From Prinia subflava (Eukaryota; Chordata; Aves; Passeriformes; Cisticolidae): a DNA stretch of 64,000 bases. The position numbers were made by a program, and so were the translations under genes. A model generated the notes under the pieces. That model was not told the origin of the DNA. It searched no databases and saw nothing but the letters and a program-made list of their open reading frames with translations. Positions within the stretch are counted from its first letter, which is position 1; each line of letters begins with the position of its first letter. The stretch is taken from contig NC_086256.1 of NCBI RefSeq assembly GCF_021018805.1, positions 13,334,032 through 13,398,031 of the forward strand, written 5' to 3'. This document shows positions 51,201 through 64,000 of this stretch, piece by piece.

Positions 51201-54200
51201 TTAGCAGACCTTACTGCAAAGCTTTTTGGATCTACTCTTACCTGATTTTAATTCCATTTTGGAAATATTTTGTCTCCACAAAAAAAATTTTAGTCGGAGG
51301 GAAATATTTGCGTAGCGTATTACAGGGGTAATTAGTGTTGTAATGCAAAGTACAAAAGGTCCTCATTCTCTTTTCCATTTCACATGTAGAAATCTGATTT
51401 AACTGAATTAAGTTACAGAAATTTCCTTGGCACTAGTGATATTAAAGAGAGGGATTCAACCATATATGATTTTCACACCTTGAGAAATATCTACAATAAA
51501 AACAACTATATCACAGTATTAATCTTTTACTTATGCCTCACTTAATGTTGGGGCTTTCTATTTAAAATACATTCAGATGATAAAAAAAATCTATCAAGGA
51601 ATAAATATGTAGGCTATCTGATGAAAGATATTCGAGTTTCTATTTAGGCACTTTAACTTTTAGTCGAGACATCAATCAAAGCCAAAGATCTAAAAATCCA
51701 CGTACTTCAAAAGAGACTAGTTTTTGATACGGATTCTGTAGCCTGGGACCACCTTTGAGGTATGTAACTGAGTTCTCTGATGATATCTGTTAAAATGCTG
51801 TTTGTAGCCAAACATTTGTACAATGCACATCATGAAAGGAATTTTCTTTTTTCTTAAATACATTTTGATACCCTGGCAGTTTGTTAAAAAGGAAAGCAAA
51901 TCAAAAGTAAACCTTACTAGGCTTGATAACCAAATCACAGCAATCTTATTAAAAAGGTTAACTCATAAATTGTTATAGTACATTTTTTTCTTTTAATCTC
52001 AGTGGTAGTTCAGAAATAATATGGACCGCCTTGTTGTTATATAACATTACCATTTTAAAAGGGAGATGTGCTTGGTGATATAGTAGTTTTACCACCTGTA
52101 ACTCTTTATTTCTAATGAAAGCAATAATTTTAATTAAATGCTACAAGTAATAGCATAGTATAACACCTCAAATTGAAGAAATAATTTCCAACATATGGCA
52201 TAAGCTTTTGTATTCAATCCAGACCAACAAAAAAAGAAGTGTTTTATTTAATATTTGACGTTGTACGACATTTTTATTACCATGTAAAGTTTCAGAAATA
52301 TTTCTGAACTATAGAAACCAGTTTCAAGTTAACAACTGAGGTTCTGGATCCACTTCAAGGCTAGCAAAAATAAAATAATACTTGAAGTTTAGACCTCTCT
52401 GAAGGCTGTGAAAAACCCTTTGATTTTTCTCACTTTGAAAACGGTTCACTTAAAAATTTTAACTACAATAGAGATAACCATCTGATGGCTGCTCAATTGA
52501 TCCAATGAAGTAAAATCAGCTTCAGTCTGCAACATTTAGGTAGTACTCAGTACTTGTTAGCAGAAGAACCACAACACTTTTTCTCAGTTATGGAAGTGCT
52601 CATCTTGATCTGAATGGCTCAGGTTTTGGAAGAATTTCCTTCCCATATTAGTCATGCCTACATGCTTTCCAAATTATTAGCAGTCTAGACTACGCAAACA
52701 CAGCTTTGCCTTATTTGCATATCCATCCCCTGATATTTTAAGATTGCTCCCTTGGTAACTGTATCCTGATGGAAAATGCAGACTTCCTACTTACAGACCA
52801 AATAAGAAAACAGCAGAGCAGTTGACATCTGCCTGCATTACATCATATAGATTACAGAAAAAATAAATATCCTTGGCAATGCAAATAACATGAGAAACAA
52901 TAATATTTGATATTCAAAATATCAAATTGCAATGTTTTAGCTATCATAAACATAAACATTGCAAATATGTGCTGAACTGTTGGCATTCATGATTGAGACT
53001 TTTGCAGCCATAAAGACTGCAAAAAGTTTGAGGACATAGAAAGCAAGCAAAAGGAAATAACCACGTAATTTTCCATTTCCAATAGCTACTAACTTGATTA
53101 TTTCACATTCTAGAGTTAAAGCTTGGTTTACTGTTCCCAAGTTTCAGCTAATTTCTTCTTTATCAAATCTGGTGTGATACTGAATGAGTAAGTGAAGGAG
53201 TCTCTGAGCCTGACACATCTGACAGATGACATAGATGATAAGTCAGTTCTCCCATCACAATCCAGCCTCAGTTCTTTGGAGACTACAATCACTCCAAATG
53301 ATCCTGAGTTTAAGAGTCACAAACATTAGATTTCTAGAAAAAGTCAAGAAAGGAGCAGAGTAAACTTAACAAGATATACTTTTCATGCTGAAGATACACT
53401 CATGCATCAGCATGAAAGAAGAGACAGACAAGAGAAGTTGGCAGTAACACCAACTTTTTCTCAAAAATATATTTTTATCTTTGCCTCTGCAGGGGAAACC
53501 TTTTCATCATTCATGTGTTAAGCTTCATTTAGAGTCTAGATGGTTGTGTCCATGTACACTTGCAAATAAAATGTTATTTATGGGCTGATCTAACAAATAT
53601 TTACTACTGAACATATGGGTGAATGTTCAGCTGGTGTAAATCAGCAGAACCACCAGTCTCATTTACATTAGCTGAGGCTACAACATGTTATGTTTATTAC
53701 ATTAGGGACCCATTCATATGGATAGGATTTACCCTGGTAACCCTCTATAGGTTCCTTAATCCAATCTACATATTGATGATGATGGCAAAATCCTTTCCCT
53801 ACTTATGCTTCATGCAATGCAGAGCCTTAAACCATTGCTTAATGAATATTTTGTTATATATCATATACAAATTAAAGATCAATGTTGTGTGCCTGACATT
53901 TTCATAGAAACCAACTGAAAAATTACAATATTCATTTGTAAACCCTTATTATAATTATACATTCACATGAAGTACTCAGCAATGCACACCCCAGTCCAAA
54001 AAGGTGTGAGCCATAGCACAACCCTGAGTGCTTCCTGCAAAGGGCAGTAATCCTTTGGCTGCTGTTCAGGACACTCAGCACCTCATAGGATTTACTCAGA
54101 AAGTCTTAGTGTGGAATCAACAACTTGTCAGAATATTATACCAAAATCATGTGGGGTTCTGGAGCAAGAGAGACTGAAAGCACCTTTTCCTTACAGACCC

Positions 54201-56886
54201 TCCTTACTGAAAGAGGGAAGTATTTGTGTGAAGAGTTTCTATTGTAACATTCACAGTGCTCCATCCCCATATATCAATTAGCTTTACATCATTATTAAGA
54301 AAAAAACAAAACAGACTCAGAGGTAATCAGTATTTTAATTTGCCTTTCAGCTCTGGGTGAAAGGCAATGGTAAATCTAAAAAGTACTAATGCTATTTGGA
54401 ACAGAAGTTATGCAACAATAGAAATTTCATATACTTTTTTCTCTTGTTATATAATCACGAATAGCAATATATTTATTGCTAGATTTGGCTATCTACTAAA
54501 CAGAGAGCTTATTGCATAACAGGATAACTGGAGGTAAAACTGAGTTTTCTCCTTTCCACTCCAGCCTGTCTTTTCTCGTTTTCTCTCAATTACCACATTT
54601 TCCATATTACTTCCTGCAGCATTTATGGCTTACATTTCAAACTAAAGATCAAATACTTAAAAAACATATTTCCCCCCAGGTTTTAAACTTCTTTACTCAT
54701 TCATTCTTTCTCCACATAACTATTCAAAGCTGTTGTTCAAGGAAGTAGTAATAAAAGGTAGCAGACAACTGACCTCTATATTTCTGGAAAAGTAATTAGA
54801 GACTCAGAGACATGGGTGATGTATTACCACCTGTAAGTGATTTAGAAATATATATTTTATAACACCCACACAGTTATAATCAACTTAAATATTTTAATGT
54901 AGAAGCATGACAACCAAGTTAGACAGAAATCCAGTTTTTAAGCACCTATTTCAGTTTCGTTGGTCTGATACTGTCTCCTTTAAAACACCTATTATTATAG
55001 ACCTGATGTCACAAAGACAACTGGTGGTGGAGGCAGACATAATCAGCTAAAGTTTTCAACATTCCTTAGCTCATCCAACAACCAATAACCATCTCCCTGC
55101 TAGGATTTTGCAATAGAAGAAACAATGTAAACTAGGCACACTCATTTTTCATCTACTCCTTTGGGAATTTTTGCTTGTCATCATCCCTGCATGCATTTAC
55201 CCCTTTATAAGTGAGACCTAGAAGCTGTCTTCAAAAAAATATTTCAGGTAAACAGCTGAAAAGTGTGATTGCCAGCCAGTGATTCCAACTAAGACTTGTT
55301 TCCTCTATTAAGACTAGAAAAGATTAAATCTTAAGTATCCTTGAAAACACATTCCTTTCTGTAGTATATATTTCTAGGACTTCCTATTTGACTATTTTCC
55401 CTTTTAAAAGGAAAAGATGAATTTCATCTCAAAGGTCTCATTTTTTACACACTTGAAGTGCTAGATATAACAGTGCTACATATTGGACTTCTAGTGAAAA
55501 CATTCCAAAAAACTACAAAAACCAAAACTCCAGAAGGAAAGAAATCTACCACACAATACTTTTGCCCAATCAAATGATTTAGTTGGTCATCTGAAAAAAA
55601 AAAAGTAAATAAAGTATGTGCTAGAATAGATAGAATTCATTTTCTTCACAGTAGTTAGTATAGGGCTATGCTTAGATTTGTGATGAAAGCAGTGTTGATA
55701 ATTCAGGGGTGCTTGCATGAATGCACTTCTTTATAGGTACACCTTTTGTATTGCTCCTGTCAGAGTCTCCACAGGGAAAGAGTGGTTGCTTTCTCACCCC
55801 CTCAGTCTATTCCAAGAATGACTGAAAATGAGAAGCTGCCTTTGCCAAACCTCTCTAGTTTCCTGTATCTGGTGCTAGACATACTGGTGCATCAACAGGA
55901 ACATGCTGGTACAACTTCACAGTGCTGCTCACTTCCTGGTTTGAGGGCTAGACGGTGTAAGAGGGGAGATGGAGATGCCTGGCATATGTCAGCCAAGATT
56001 TCATTCAGCATGTTGTTCTGCTCTCACAGATCCCTGGATTTACACTCAGTGTACTTTTCTAGTGATATACTGCAATAGGAGAACTTTATGAACTTTTGTC
56101 TTTATTTTAATCAGAAATGGAGCAAAGAATGCAAGAAAAAAAAAGCACTAGCAATTCAAAGTTCAGTTCCAGAGAAGTAAAAATCAATTTCTGATTGCAT
56201 GAACATAGGACAAAGCTTGGAAATAGTTCTTGATTAATAATGTTCATGTTATGAATAGACTTACTGGAAGGAGGAATGCAAATCAAAGATTCCATAACAA
56301 TTTCTAGTAGAAGCCTTCATGACTAGAATCCAGACTGAGATGATAATTTAAAATTCATACAAAGATATTGGTCTGCTATTTGGAATCTGTGATGGCTATC
56401 AGTTTGCTGGCATTTAATTATATGAAGACTGGTCTTGATGTCTTTACCTCCTGGTTGATGATTTTTTAAATTTATTTTTTAATTCAGAACTAAACATAAT
56501 ATCTCCAAAAGCAATATGGCAAGGAAGATTTCTTCATACTGGTGAGAATGTTTATTTTGCACAAGCTTGAAGTGACATAAGCCAGTTTCTGATTCAAAAG
56601 GTTTTATAGAAAACACAGTACAGTTGACCTGCTTTATTATATTTCCCAGAATGTAGTATTAAAACAGCTATAGAGGTTTGGAATTGGGGCTGACTGGAGC
56701 CTTACCACAGGAATCTAAGTCATCTCTCTGTTTGTCTACTTTGACATATGTAAACAAAATCTACAGCTTGGTTGTTAAAATAGAAATCAAAACCAGATCA
56801 GGTGTCAGTGAAGTCAAGCTATTTTAATCATGAAGTTAAGCTGGTTAAATGACTGATATTTTGTTTGGTTTTGTATAAACAGTTTT
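51201..56886. other. AT-rich non-coding DNA
   Basis: No gene or recognisable transposon is seen across this 5.7-kb stretch. The 110-codon plus open frame at 55746-56078 and the 94-codon one at 53623-53907 have no recognisable domain. Confidence 0.6.
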
Positions 56887-56934
56887 GTTTGATTTGAGTG
56901 GTTTTTATTTGTTTGGTTTGAGTGGTTTTTATTT
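56887..56934 (+). repeat. 24-bp tandem duplication in T/G-rich DNA
   Basis: gtttgatttgagtggttttt... (56887-56910) is repeated directly at 56911-56934 with one substitution (gattt/ggttt). It lies within a wider T/G-rich tract at about 56860-57040. Confidence 0.9.
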
Positions 56935-57161
56935 GCTCTTTATTTGTTTCTTTTAGGTGTTTGTTGATTGTCTTGTTTTTTGATGGCATGTTTTCTCTGT
57001 GGTGTTGAGGTTTTCTTGTTTGTGGTTTTGGGTATTTTTATGTATGGGATTGCAATTAAATTTGACTGCAATATTTATAGTAATATAGCCTGTTGTGGAC
57101 CAAAGACCTTTCCATAGTACCGTGTGCATCAGAGGTTGCATTTTCTGATTTAGTTTCCTTA
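56935..57161. other. T/G-rich non-coding DNA
   Basis: The T- and G-rich tract continues to about 57040. No gene is seen before the CR1 tail. Confidence 0.6.
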
Positions 57162-57336
57162 TAGAATCATAGAATCATCCAGGTTAGAAGAGACCATCGA
57201 GATCATCAAGTCCAATCATCAACCCAGCACTGCCACTGTACCCCTAAACCACTGAACGGTGTCACCCAGTGCTAGACCCAGACACCTCCTGAGCACCGCC
57301 AGGCACGGTGACTCCACCACCTACCCCAACTCACGT
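57162..57336 (-). mobile_element. CR1 LINE 3' tail, youngest-looking copy
   Basis: On plus the element opens with tagaatcatagaatcatcc, two intact antisense CR1 3' octamers (ATTCTATG on minus). It continues with 'aggttagaagagaccatcg', 'atcatcaagtccaatcatc', 'gtgctagacccagacacctc' and 'gcacggtgactccaccacct', the standard order of an antisense avian CR1 3' end. It is severely 5'-truncated (about 175 bp). The intact tail and low apparent divergence make it the most recent insertion in the window. Confidence 0.93.
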
Positions 57337-60300
57337 TAAACAGAGAAAAGGGGGAGTTACCTAGGTATCTTCATGTATTTTTAAAGAATATTAAAATTAG
57401 TTTCCACTGAGAAATATAACTTATAGAAAGCTACAGTGACCTGATAAGAGGATATAACATGTCTGTAGGCAACCCTAAACCAAAATCCAGGTCTGTCAGT
57501 TTTCAGAGCATGGGTACTCTATACGGTGACTATACATTTTAAACAGCAGCATAGCCCAGAACTCAACAAAAGATAAAAGCTTCAAGTTAGTTAACCTTTC
57601 ACAGTAGAAATTTGATGATCTTGCAAGCCTGCAATTACAAAGGCACCTACTTTGAGCCCTGTCTCAGTGCATCAACATCTCTTCACCTGCTTTGTATGTG
57701 TTCTAACCTTTCACATCTATAACCCCAAAACTCAAAAGTGCTCAATGACACAGCTGAAAGCTTAAAACACGTCTTCTATAAGCACATGAATTTCTCATCA
57801 TGGGCTGATGATGGCACAAAAATTTTGTGCAAGGTTGGAAAACTTGTTCTGTGAAATGGTCTCCCCTCAAGCAGGCATGTGTAAAGCACACTTCTGTAGG
57901 AAGCAGGGCACAAATACATGTATGGAGATATTTTTCATTTCACAAATATTCCCATGTAAAAATAACTCTTTTGTACCTGTGAAAACTGCTCTGAGTTGTC
58001 TTCATAAGGCCAAAGTGAGAAAGAAAATGTTTTGCTTTTTCACAAAACCAAGAAAATAGGATTTCCCTGTATATCTGAGAAAACACTTCTGTTCAGCTGT
58101 CACACTGCTCAACTGAATAACTATAAGCCAAGTTATTCATTTGGATTGTACATAACTCTTGTTACTTTTAGACTGGTGACATCTAGGAGAAGAATTTGAC
58201 CTAGTTTTTTCTCAAGAATATGCACAGAGAAAAGAAACTGGAAGAAGTGATGAGATCAATTCACAGCTGATTCAAATTTCTGTGAAGCCCCTAAATCCAG
58301 AACACAGTCTCACAAACAGTTTCTTGGCAATCTCTAGTGAATCAAGCTATCAGAAATGCCAAATATTGTTACCTAATTCTGAAACTGTGACAGAGTTTTG
58401 CTTTGGTTCTATATCTCATGAATTTATCATGACTTCATATATTATTTGCCTAAATATAATTCCTCCATAGTTTTGCCAAACACTACAAGAAGGAACTGTA
58501 TGTTACAGCTCTTCAAATCAATAGACATATTCAAAGAAATGGGCATAAAACTAACTTAACTGAACATGAGTTTTGACTCTGTCTGCACAGTCCAAAGTTT
58601 GGAGGTCTTGTTTTAATTTTTACCAGAGACAGAGCACAACAGACCCCATGTCTTCACTCACAGGATTTCTTAAACAACTGCACTGAACCATGTGGTATAA
58701 AAGAGATCTGCATTTGCTGACATAGAATAATCCTCTCCATTCACCCACACACAGTTCTGAGACCAGCACAAAGTCTGAGCAGAGTCTGTAGCACTCTTTG
58801 ATCTTCCAGAGCAAACTACTGCTTGTTCTATCACAGCAGCAGTTTGGTTGAAGCTGTTCCTTTCATTCCACCCATTTTCATGATCTGGTATGCCCTGGGG
58901 AGAACACAGAAATGTACCCTGTACCCATACATGCAGCAGTCTGCTGCTGAGGAAAGACTTCAGGATTCAGAGAGTTTTTCATTTGATTTGACTGTATTAC
59001 ATTGCTCCTGAAACCCCCCAGTAGAGGAGCAGAGCAAAACAGAGTAGTTAATCAACCTAACTATGGTTTTAAGAGCCCAACTTTATCCTGCACTGCTAAA
59101 ATTATGCACTGCTAATAGATTTTGAGGCAATTCTTATCAATGTTTCTAAGCTATGTTCCCACAAATTTCCTGCTCAGTGTCTGTTCCAGAATCATTCTTT
59201 TTTTCTTACACATGTAGGGGAATTATTTTCATACCTACTAGGTCTTCATTGCTAACCTGTCTGAAGCTAGTTCTCAGAAAGGCTCAGCACAGACCCTACT
59301 ATTTCCCTAGCTCTCTACATCCAAACTCTGGGATCTAATGCATTTAATGCTGGTGTTCTGTCAAAGTTAATAGTCGTAATTGCCTAATTATCAGCTCTAG
59401 TATGATGGTAAAACCTTTTAACATTTCACTTTTCCCTGAGGAGTGTGTATTGCAGTTTCTGGAATGCTGCCTTACCCTTCTTTTGGGAATACTTAGGCAA
59501 AGAATTCATTTTGCTCTTAGCTAAATGAACCTTATGCTCTCCCTCTGTAGCCATGCTGTCTCCTTGCACGGCTGTTTTATATGAAGTGTATACATCTACA
59601 TGAGATATAAACTAAATTCACCAGCATGTTCTGTTTGCCAAATTCCCACTTCAGTTACAGAGATTCAAATCACATTGTGAGTAATTTTGTTGAGCTATTC
59701 AGAACTAGTTTAGCCATGCAAAGCCGTAATAGTTTAAATTTCCTCTGATTTAGTCCCTATACATGCTAAGGTGTCCAAGGTACTTAAATTAAAAGAGTCC
59801 TGTGATGGCTCTAAACTGCACAAGAACACACATTCTGGTCAAAGTGACCAAGAAGAGTCACTCTGTAGGAGAACTGGACACAGTTCTAAGGCATCTAGGC
59901 TGGGTTCTCCATCGCCTTATTCATACAAAGTCACCTACATCAAATCACAGTGAGAGACATCAAGTATAAAAAAAAAGTTGATAAGAATAACATACCCAGT
60001 AGGTGTGGCATTTTTTTTAAAAATAATAAATTTTCTTTATGACAAATGCAAACATATAAAGAAATTCAAGTTAAGGACATTGACTACTCTGATATTTTAA
60101 TAATAAGCCTAAAGTTAGAAGTACATCCAATGAGGATTACACTTTGTAAACCACAGCTTCCTTCCTCACAACTTAATTTTACATCTTTTTTTTTGTTTGT
60201 TTGAAATGTAGGGACACATTTACAATAAAATCCATAAGAGGTAGCTTTAAATGGCAGAGGGAGCAGGAAAGCTGGAGCAGCACAGAGCCCTGCACAAAGG

Positions 60301-60781
60301 AACTTCTTGTTTTATTGATCATCTCAAGACTAACCTGTCTAAAGTTGTTTTGCTTGCAATGTTTGAGTTAGCTGACTTCTAAAGTAGCTCAGATGCTATG
60401 AGGTTTGGGCACACAGATATACTGATCACTAGGGTTTCTTCTTCTACGCCCTGACTAATTGTAAGTTTTATTAATGAAATAGTATTTTTCTCTTATTGGA
60501 CAAGTTTCATGTTGTGTCCCCATAGATGCAAAATTCTGCTTCTGTTCCTTTATTGTACTTGAAAACTACACTGTCACTTCACCAGGAAAATGTATAAATT
60601 AATTCCCTGGGAGCAGGATATCTGCACTGCACGGTTTAGAGAGTTGTCTTACTACCCACACCCTGGAAAATCTGCCTGTCCCAGAAAAGGGCCCCATAAG
60701 AAAGCACGGTGCAGCAAGTGATCACACACGGATCCCTTTTATTAGGCTAACAGAGAAATGACCTTGTGGGAGGACATCCTT
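57337..60781. other. AT-rich non-coding DNA
   Basis: No gene is recognised. Open frames stay at or below about 83 codons and resemble nothing known. Confidence 0.6.
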
Positions 60782-61590
60782 TCAAAAGTAGCTAAATCTG
60801 CTGATGACACAGAGCTGAGAAGTAATAAATACAGAGGAACAGAGTAAACAAAGTCATAATGATTTGGATAGAATTAGGCTTATGAGATGCTAAGTAGTTT
60901 ATGCAGTTCCATGTAAAGAAGTAAAAGGTAATGAGGCTAGGGACCAAAAATAATCATAGAGTCCAAAATCTAAATTAAAGCACAACACAGAATAGAGACC
61001 AAGAAAAGAAAGTGAGAATAAAGTAGCTCAAAGTGTTTTCCATGATCATACACAATATTCTACAGCAACATTTTGCAGTGATTAAAAGGCAAACAAAAGT
61101 TCAGAAAAAGAAATTGTAATGAAGATGGGAAAAAATAAAAAGGGAATTAATTTTTTTCAAGGCAAGGCATTCTGGTACCACATGAAAGACTAATGAGGCC
61201 ACATGCTGAATACTGTGTGCAATTCTGATCACCAAATTACACTGCAGAAATGACATCACTAGGATGAAATAAATCACTGGATGGACATCAACACATCTTG
61301 AAACTTGGAAAGATAGGTTATTCACTGTGAAGAATGATAAGACAGCTTCAGGTTAGTCAGCTGCAGATATTTAAAAATTATTTACAAATAATCATAGTGT
61401 TATCCTAAGAGGAAGGGCATGGATTGATGACAGTCCGATACCAAATTAATGCAAAATGTTAAATTAGATATTAGAAAGTACAAACAGTAATTCAGTTAGA
61501 CATTGAAACACTTTGCCAAGGCACACTGTAGCAGTCCTGTTTATTTTAGGTTCTCAAAAGCAGGCTGCACTGATTCAGTTGATTCTACAA
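60782..61590 (+). mobile_element. Old CR1-clade LINE, RT motif C to ORF2 C-terminus
   Basis: The start, 'ctgctgatgacacagagctg', encodes 'SADDTEL', the FADDTKL motif C of CR1-type RT with F changed to S. Downstream, with many stops and frame breaks, come 'NDLDRI', 'MQFHVKK' plus 'KVM' (the MxFNxxKCKVM block), then 'RPHAEYCVQF' (the LVRPHLEYCVQFW block, about 61196-61229). At the end is 'VLKSRLH', matching the IFKTRLD block at about 61548-61570. Order and spacing agree with a CR1/L3 element reading on plus. No 3' tail is recognised. It is very old and inactive. Confidence 0.8.
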
Positions 61591-64000
61591 TTTTTAACAG
61601 GCAAACATCCTATTAACTTAGCAAGAGTTTTGTGTGCAAAATACTTAGTATTGAACTCATAATTCATTAGAATTTGAAGGAACTGAAAAAATTTAGAGGT
61701 ATAGTTCACACTGACATCAAGGACAACCGTGTTGATAAAATTCCTGCACAAATTATTACAAATGTTGTTTTAAGAGGCATAACTGAGTGAATTATGTAAG
61801 TACATGCTTAATTTGTTAGCCAGTAGATTTCTGAGACAGTCAGTGAAACAACTCATTTAATTAAAGTTAGGCTCCTGTTTAGGCCATGGGGTAAATCATG
61901 GGTAAATGCATAAGAGATCTGGAAATATTCAAGAAGGTTTTTTTAACATGCAGTCTTACAGACTTCTCCTGTATTCTAAAACTTGTGTAGGCTCACATAC
62001 AAAAAGGCAGAATATAAATAACTTAATGTTCCTACATGAAACTAGTTCCAATGTTGAAGTTGAAACTGGGCCAGAATTTGTGTGACAACTCGACTAGGTC
62101 TTTGAAGACTGATTTTTAAGCATTCAAAATATTAAAAGTAGCACCTAGCAAGGATCAACTACAGGAAACAATGGGTTTTTAAATACCTAACTTTCAAGAA
62201 AAAAGTCATCATTATTAAAAAAAAAAAACAAACAAACAAAAAAAAAACTTAAATAATTTTTAAAATGTACCTAATTTTATTTACTTCATGTTATTAAGTA
62301 TCATTTAACTTTTGGACACTAAAAGTTAATTTCCACTCAGGGCTTACCAAAACCTTCTGTCAATAATGCCTAGATTAAAAAATCAGCACTGTCTTGTAGG
62401 TTGGGCACTTTGACCAGCAGAAATTCTGTGTGAACAACAAGACAGGCATCATAAAAAGGCAGGGAAAAAATGAACCTCCAAAGCTTATAAAATCAATGAT
62501 AAGTAAAAAACCCACTAACCAACAAACCTCCTCCCTAAAAAATAAGGAATCTGAAGTAGAACTGAAATATATGTAGGACACATAAAGGAGCAGAGAACAA
62601 ATAAAAGGGTTGCTAACGAAAGGCAACAGAATTTTCTAGAGAGATGAAGAGTAGCCTGGGGGAAGCCTTCAGAAAAAGAATTGTATGAATGTGTTACAAA
62701 ACAAGAGGAAAGGTGGAAGAAGAAACCAGTGAGTAATGAGAAAGCAGAAATTGCACAAAAGATGAAAAATAAAAACACAGAGATGAAGAAAAGTGCTAAA
62801 AATTTTTAAAAAGCATTTTTCTTCCCCCTTCCATATATATTTGCCCTTTAGGACTCCTTCTTTCATTTATTTTTATTTCTTCACAAACTGCAAGATAGGA
62901 CTGCAGTGGAAACAAGGTTAAAACCTATTTCATTTTTACCCATGTAAAAATTAAAAACCCAAGTACCAGGGGTGACTCCGACAAGATACGAGGCTTTACT
63001 TGAGTGCTTAAATGCCTAACATCCAAAACTTCCAGTGGGGGATTATACAGAGTGTGCAGAGCCCCTGACAATCAGCTCCTACAGGACAAGACATGCATTT
63101 AAAGCTTTTCACTCAAATGCATTTAATTCCCTTTGCCTCCCATTCAGAGTTTCCTGCACATCACAGCAGTGCTGTGTGTAACACAACCTGCAGAAAGCCC
63201 TGTCAGTACTGTTGTAGCGCCTGATCAAAGCAAAATGAAAGAGAAGTCCTTGATGGGGAGGGGACAGGATTGCAAGTGTGAAAAACATGATCTCACCTTT
63301 CTGAAGCACCTGTTTTCAGAAATGAAATTGTTCCCCCTCTCTCCCACTCAGAAAGGCCCACTCTGCTCATTGCTCTTTCGGCTTGGACTTGCAAGTTCTG
63401 TAAGACCAATATGCATATGTAGCAACAGACAGGGGATGACATCCAAATGAGCAGTCCAAGCTGGAGAAAACAATTTCTGTATTTAAAAGACTTTTTGGAA
63501 AGATGATTCTAGAAGCACAAAGATTAGTTTTAAGTGCTTCTCATTACAGTTTAGCAGGAATATGGCTTGTTTCCACCTTGAAGGTTTCCCAAAGCTCTCT
63601 ATTAAAAATCAAGGGAGATCTCTAATGCAGAGTAACACAGCGTTTTGGATACTCCTCTCTTCTGTTTCTGACTGAGAACTCTCATCCAATTACCTACATC
63701 CCAAAAAACATATTAGCTATAACATAGTCTGGTGTGCTGTTTTCCTTTTGACCATAAAAGCCTCCAAGAAAAGTTCAGCCAAGCAAATGAATATAAGAGC
63801 TACTAGACACAGTAAGGTAATATTTTCTCATGAAAAAATATTGTAGCTATAAAAACCCAAATCAGCACTCCTTTATGATGTTGTGTCATTCTCACATTTC
63901 TATCAGTTTTTGGAAACTGAATCACTAGCTAAGCTCCTTCTAGGTACTAGTAACTGTGCCACAAAAGATAAAATACAAAAAACCTCAGACGTTCACATTA
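61591..64000. other. AT-rich non-coding DNA
   Basis: No gene is recognised. An A-rich (caaa)n tract lies at 62217-62247. A 105-codon plus open frame at 63133-63450 in slightly GC-richer DNA has no recognisable domain. Confidence 0.6.
62217..62247 (+). repeat. A-rich (CAAA)n tract
   Basis: A12, then three caaa units, then A8-9. It is a simple repeat. Confidence 0.9.

Noticed and set aside
3..63990. CRISPR array
   Set aside because: No regularly spaced identical repeats with unique spacers. The tandem repeats found are head-to-tail without spacers, and the genome is eukaryotic.

Overview
The window looks like non-coding nuclear DNA from a bird, either a gene desert or the inside of a very large intron. 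The sequence is AT-rich and full of short A- and T-tracts. Every interspersed repeat I can recognise is a CR1-clade or L2-like LINE or a tRNA-derived SINE relic. There is no L1 or Alu/B1-type repeat, and repeats are sparse. The mix of one fairly fresh CR1 tail with the typical 3' octamers and several heavily decayed CR1/L2 reverse-transcriptase fragments fits Aves best. A crocodilian or turtle is not excluded. The species and the nearest gene cannot be named from the sequence.

I find no convincing protein-coding exon, rRNA, tRNA, known ncRNA gene or CRISPR array. Open frames longer than about 100 codons fall into three classes: frames inside GC-rich blocks where stops are rare by composition (7.7-8.7, 16.0-16.3, 34.9-35.2 and 50.7-51.1 kb), remains of LINE ORF2 (41.7-42.5 kb), or isolated chance frames in AT-rich DNA with no recognisable protein.

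Layout: 1.06-1.22 kb CR1 3' tail (+). 4.60-4.66 kb four copies of a 15-bp repeat. 7.7-8.7 kb GC-rich block with four copies of a 74-bp minisatellite. 12.19-12.42 kb old CR1-clade RT fragment (+). 16.02-16.30 kb CR1 fragment (-) that lacks its 3' end, followed by an A/C low-complexity tract. 22.9 and 30.9 kb tRNA-like SINE relics (-). 23.49 kb 25-bp palindrome. 33.7-34.1 kb moderately GC-rich block with a MEF2/TATA-like box. 34.9-35.2 kb GC-rich block. 36.6 kb 37-bp tandem duplication. 38.56-38.69 kb G/T-rich tract. 41.65-42.59 kb the largest CR1 (+). 46.63-46.92 kb L2-like RT fragment (-) with motifs B and C still in one frame. 47.0-47.3 kb possible solo LTR (-). 47.46 kb RFX X-box-like site. 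50.7-51.2 kb GC-rich block with a 15-bp inverted repeat. 57.16-57.34 kb the youngest-looking CR1 tail (-). 60.78-61.59 kb old CR1-clade ORF2 C-terminal fragment (+). Everything between is AT-rich DNA in which I see no gene.

There is no operon or pathway to describe. The content is a layered record of LINE insertion and decay, local tandem duplication, and a few sequence motifs that might be regulatory. I found no clear new biological system.
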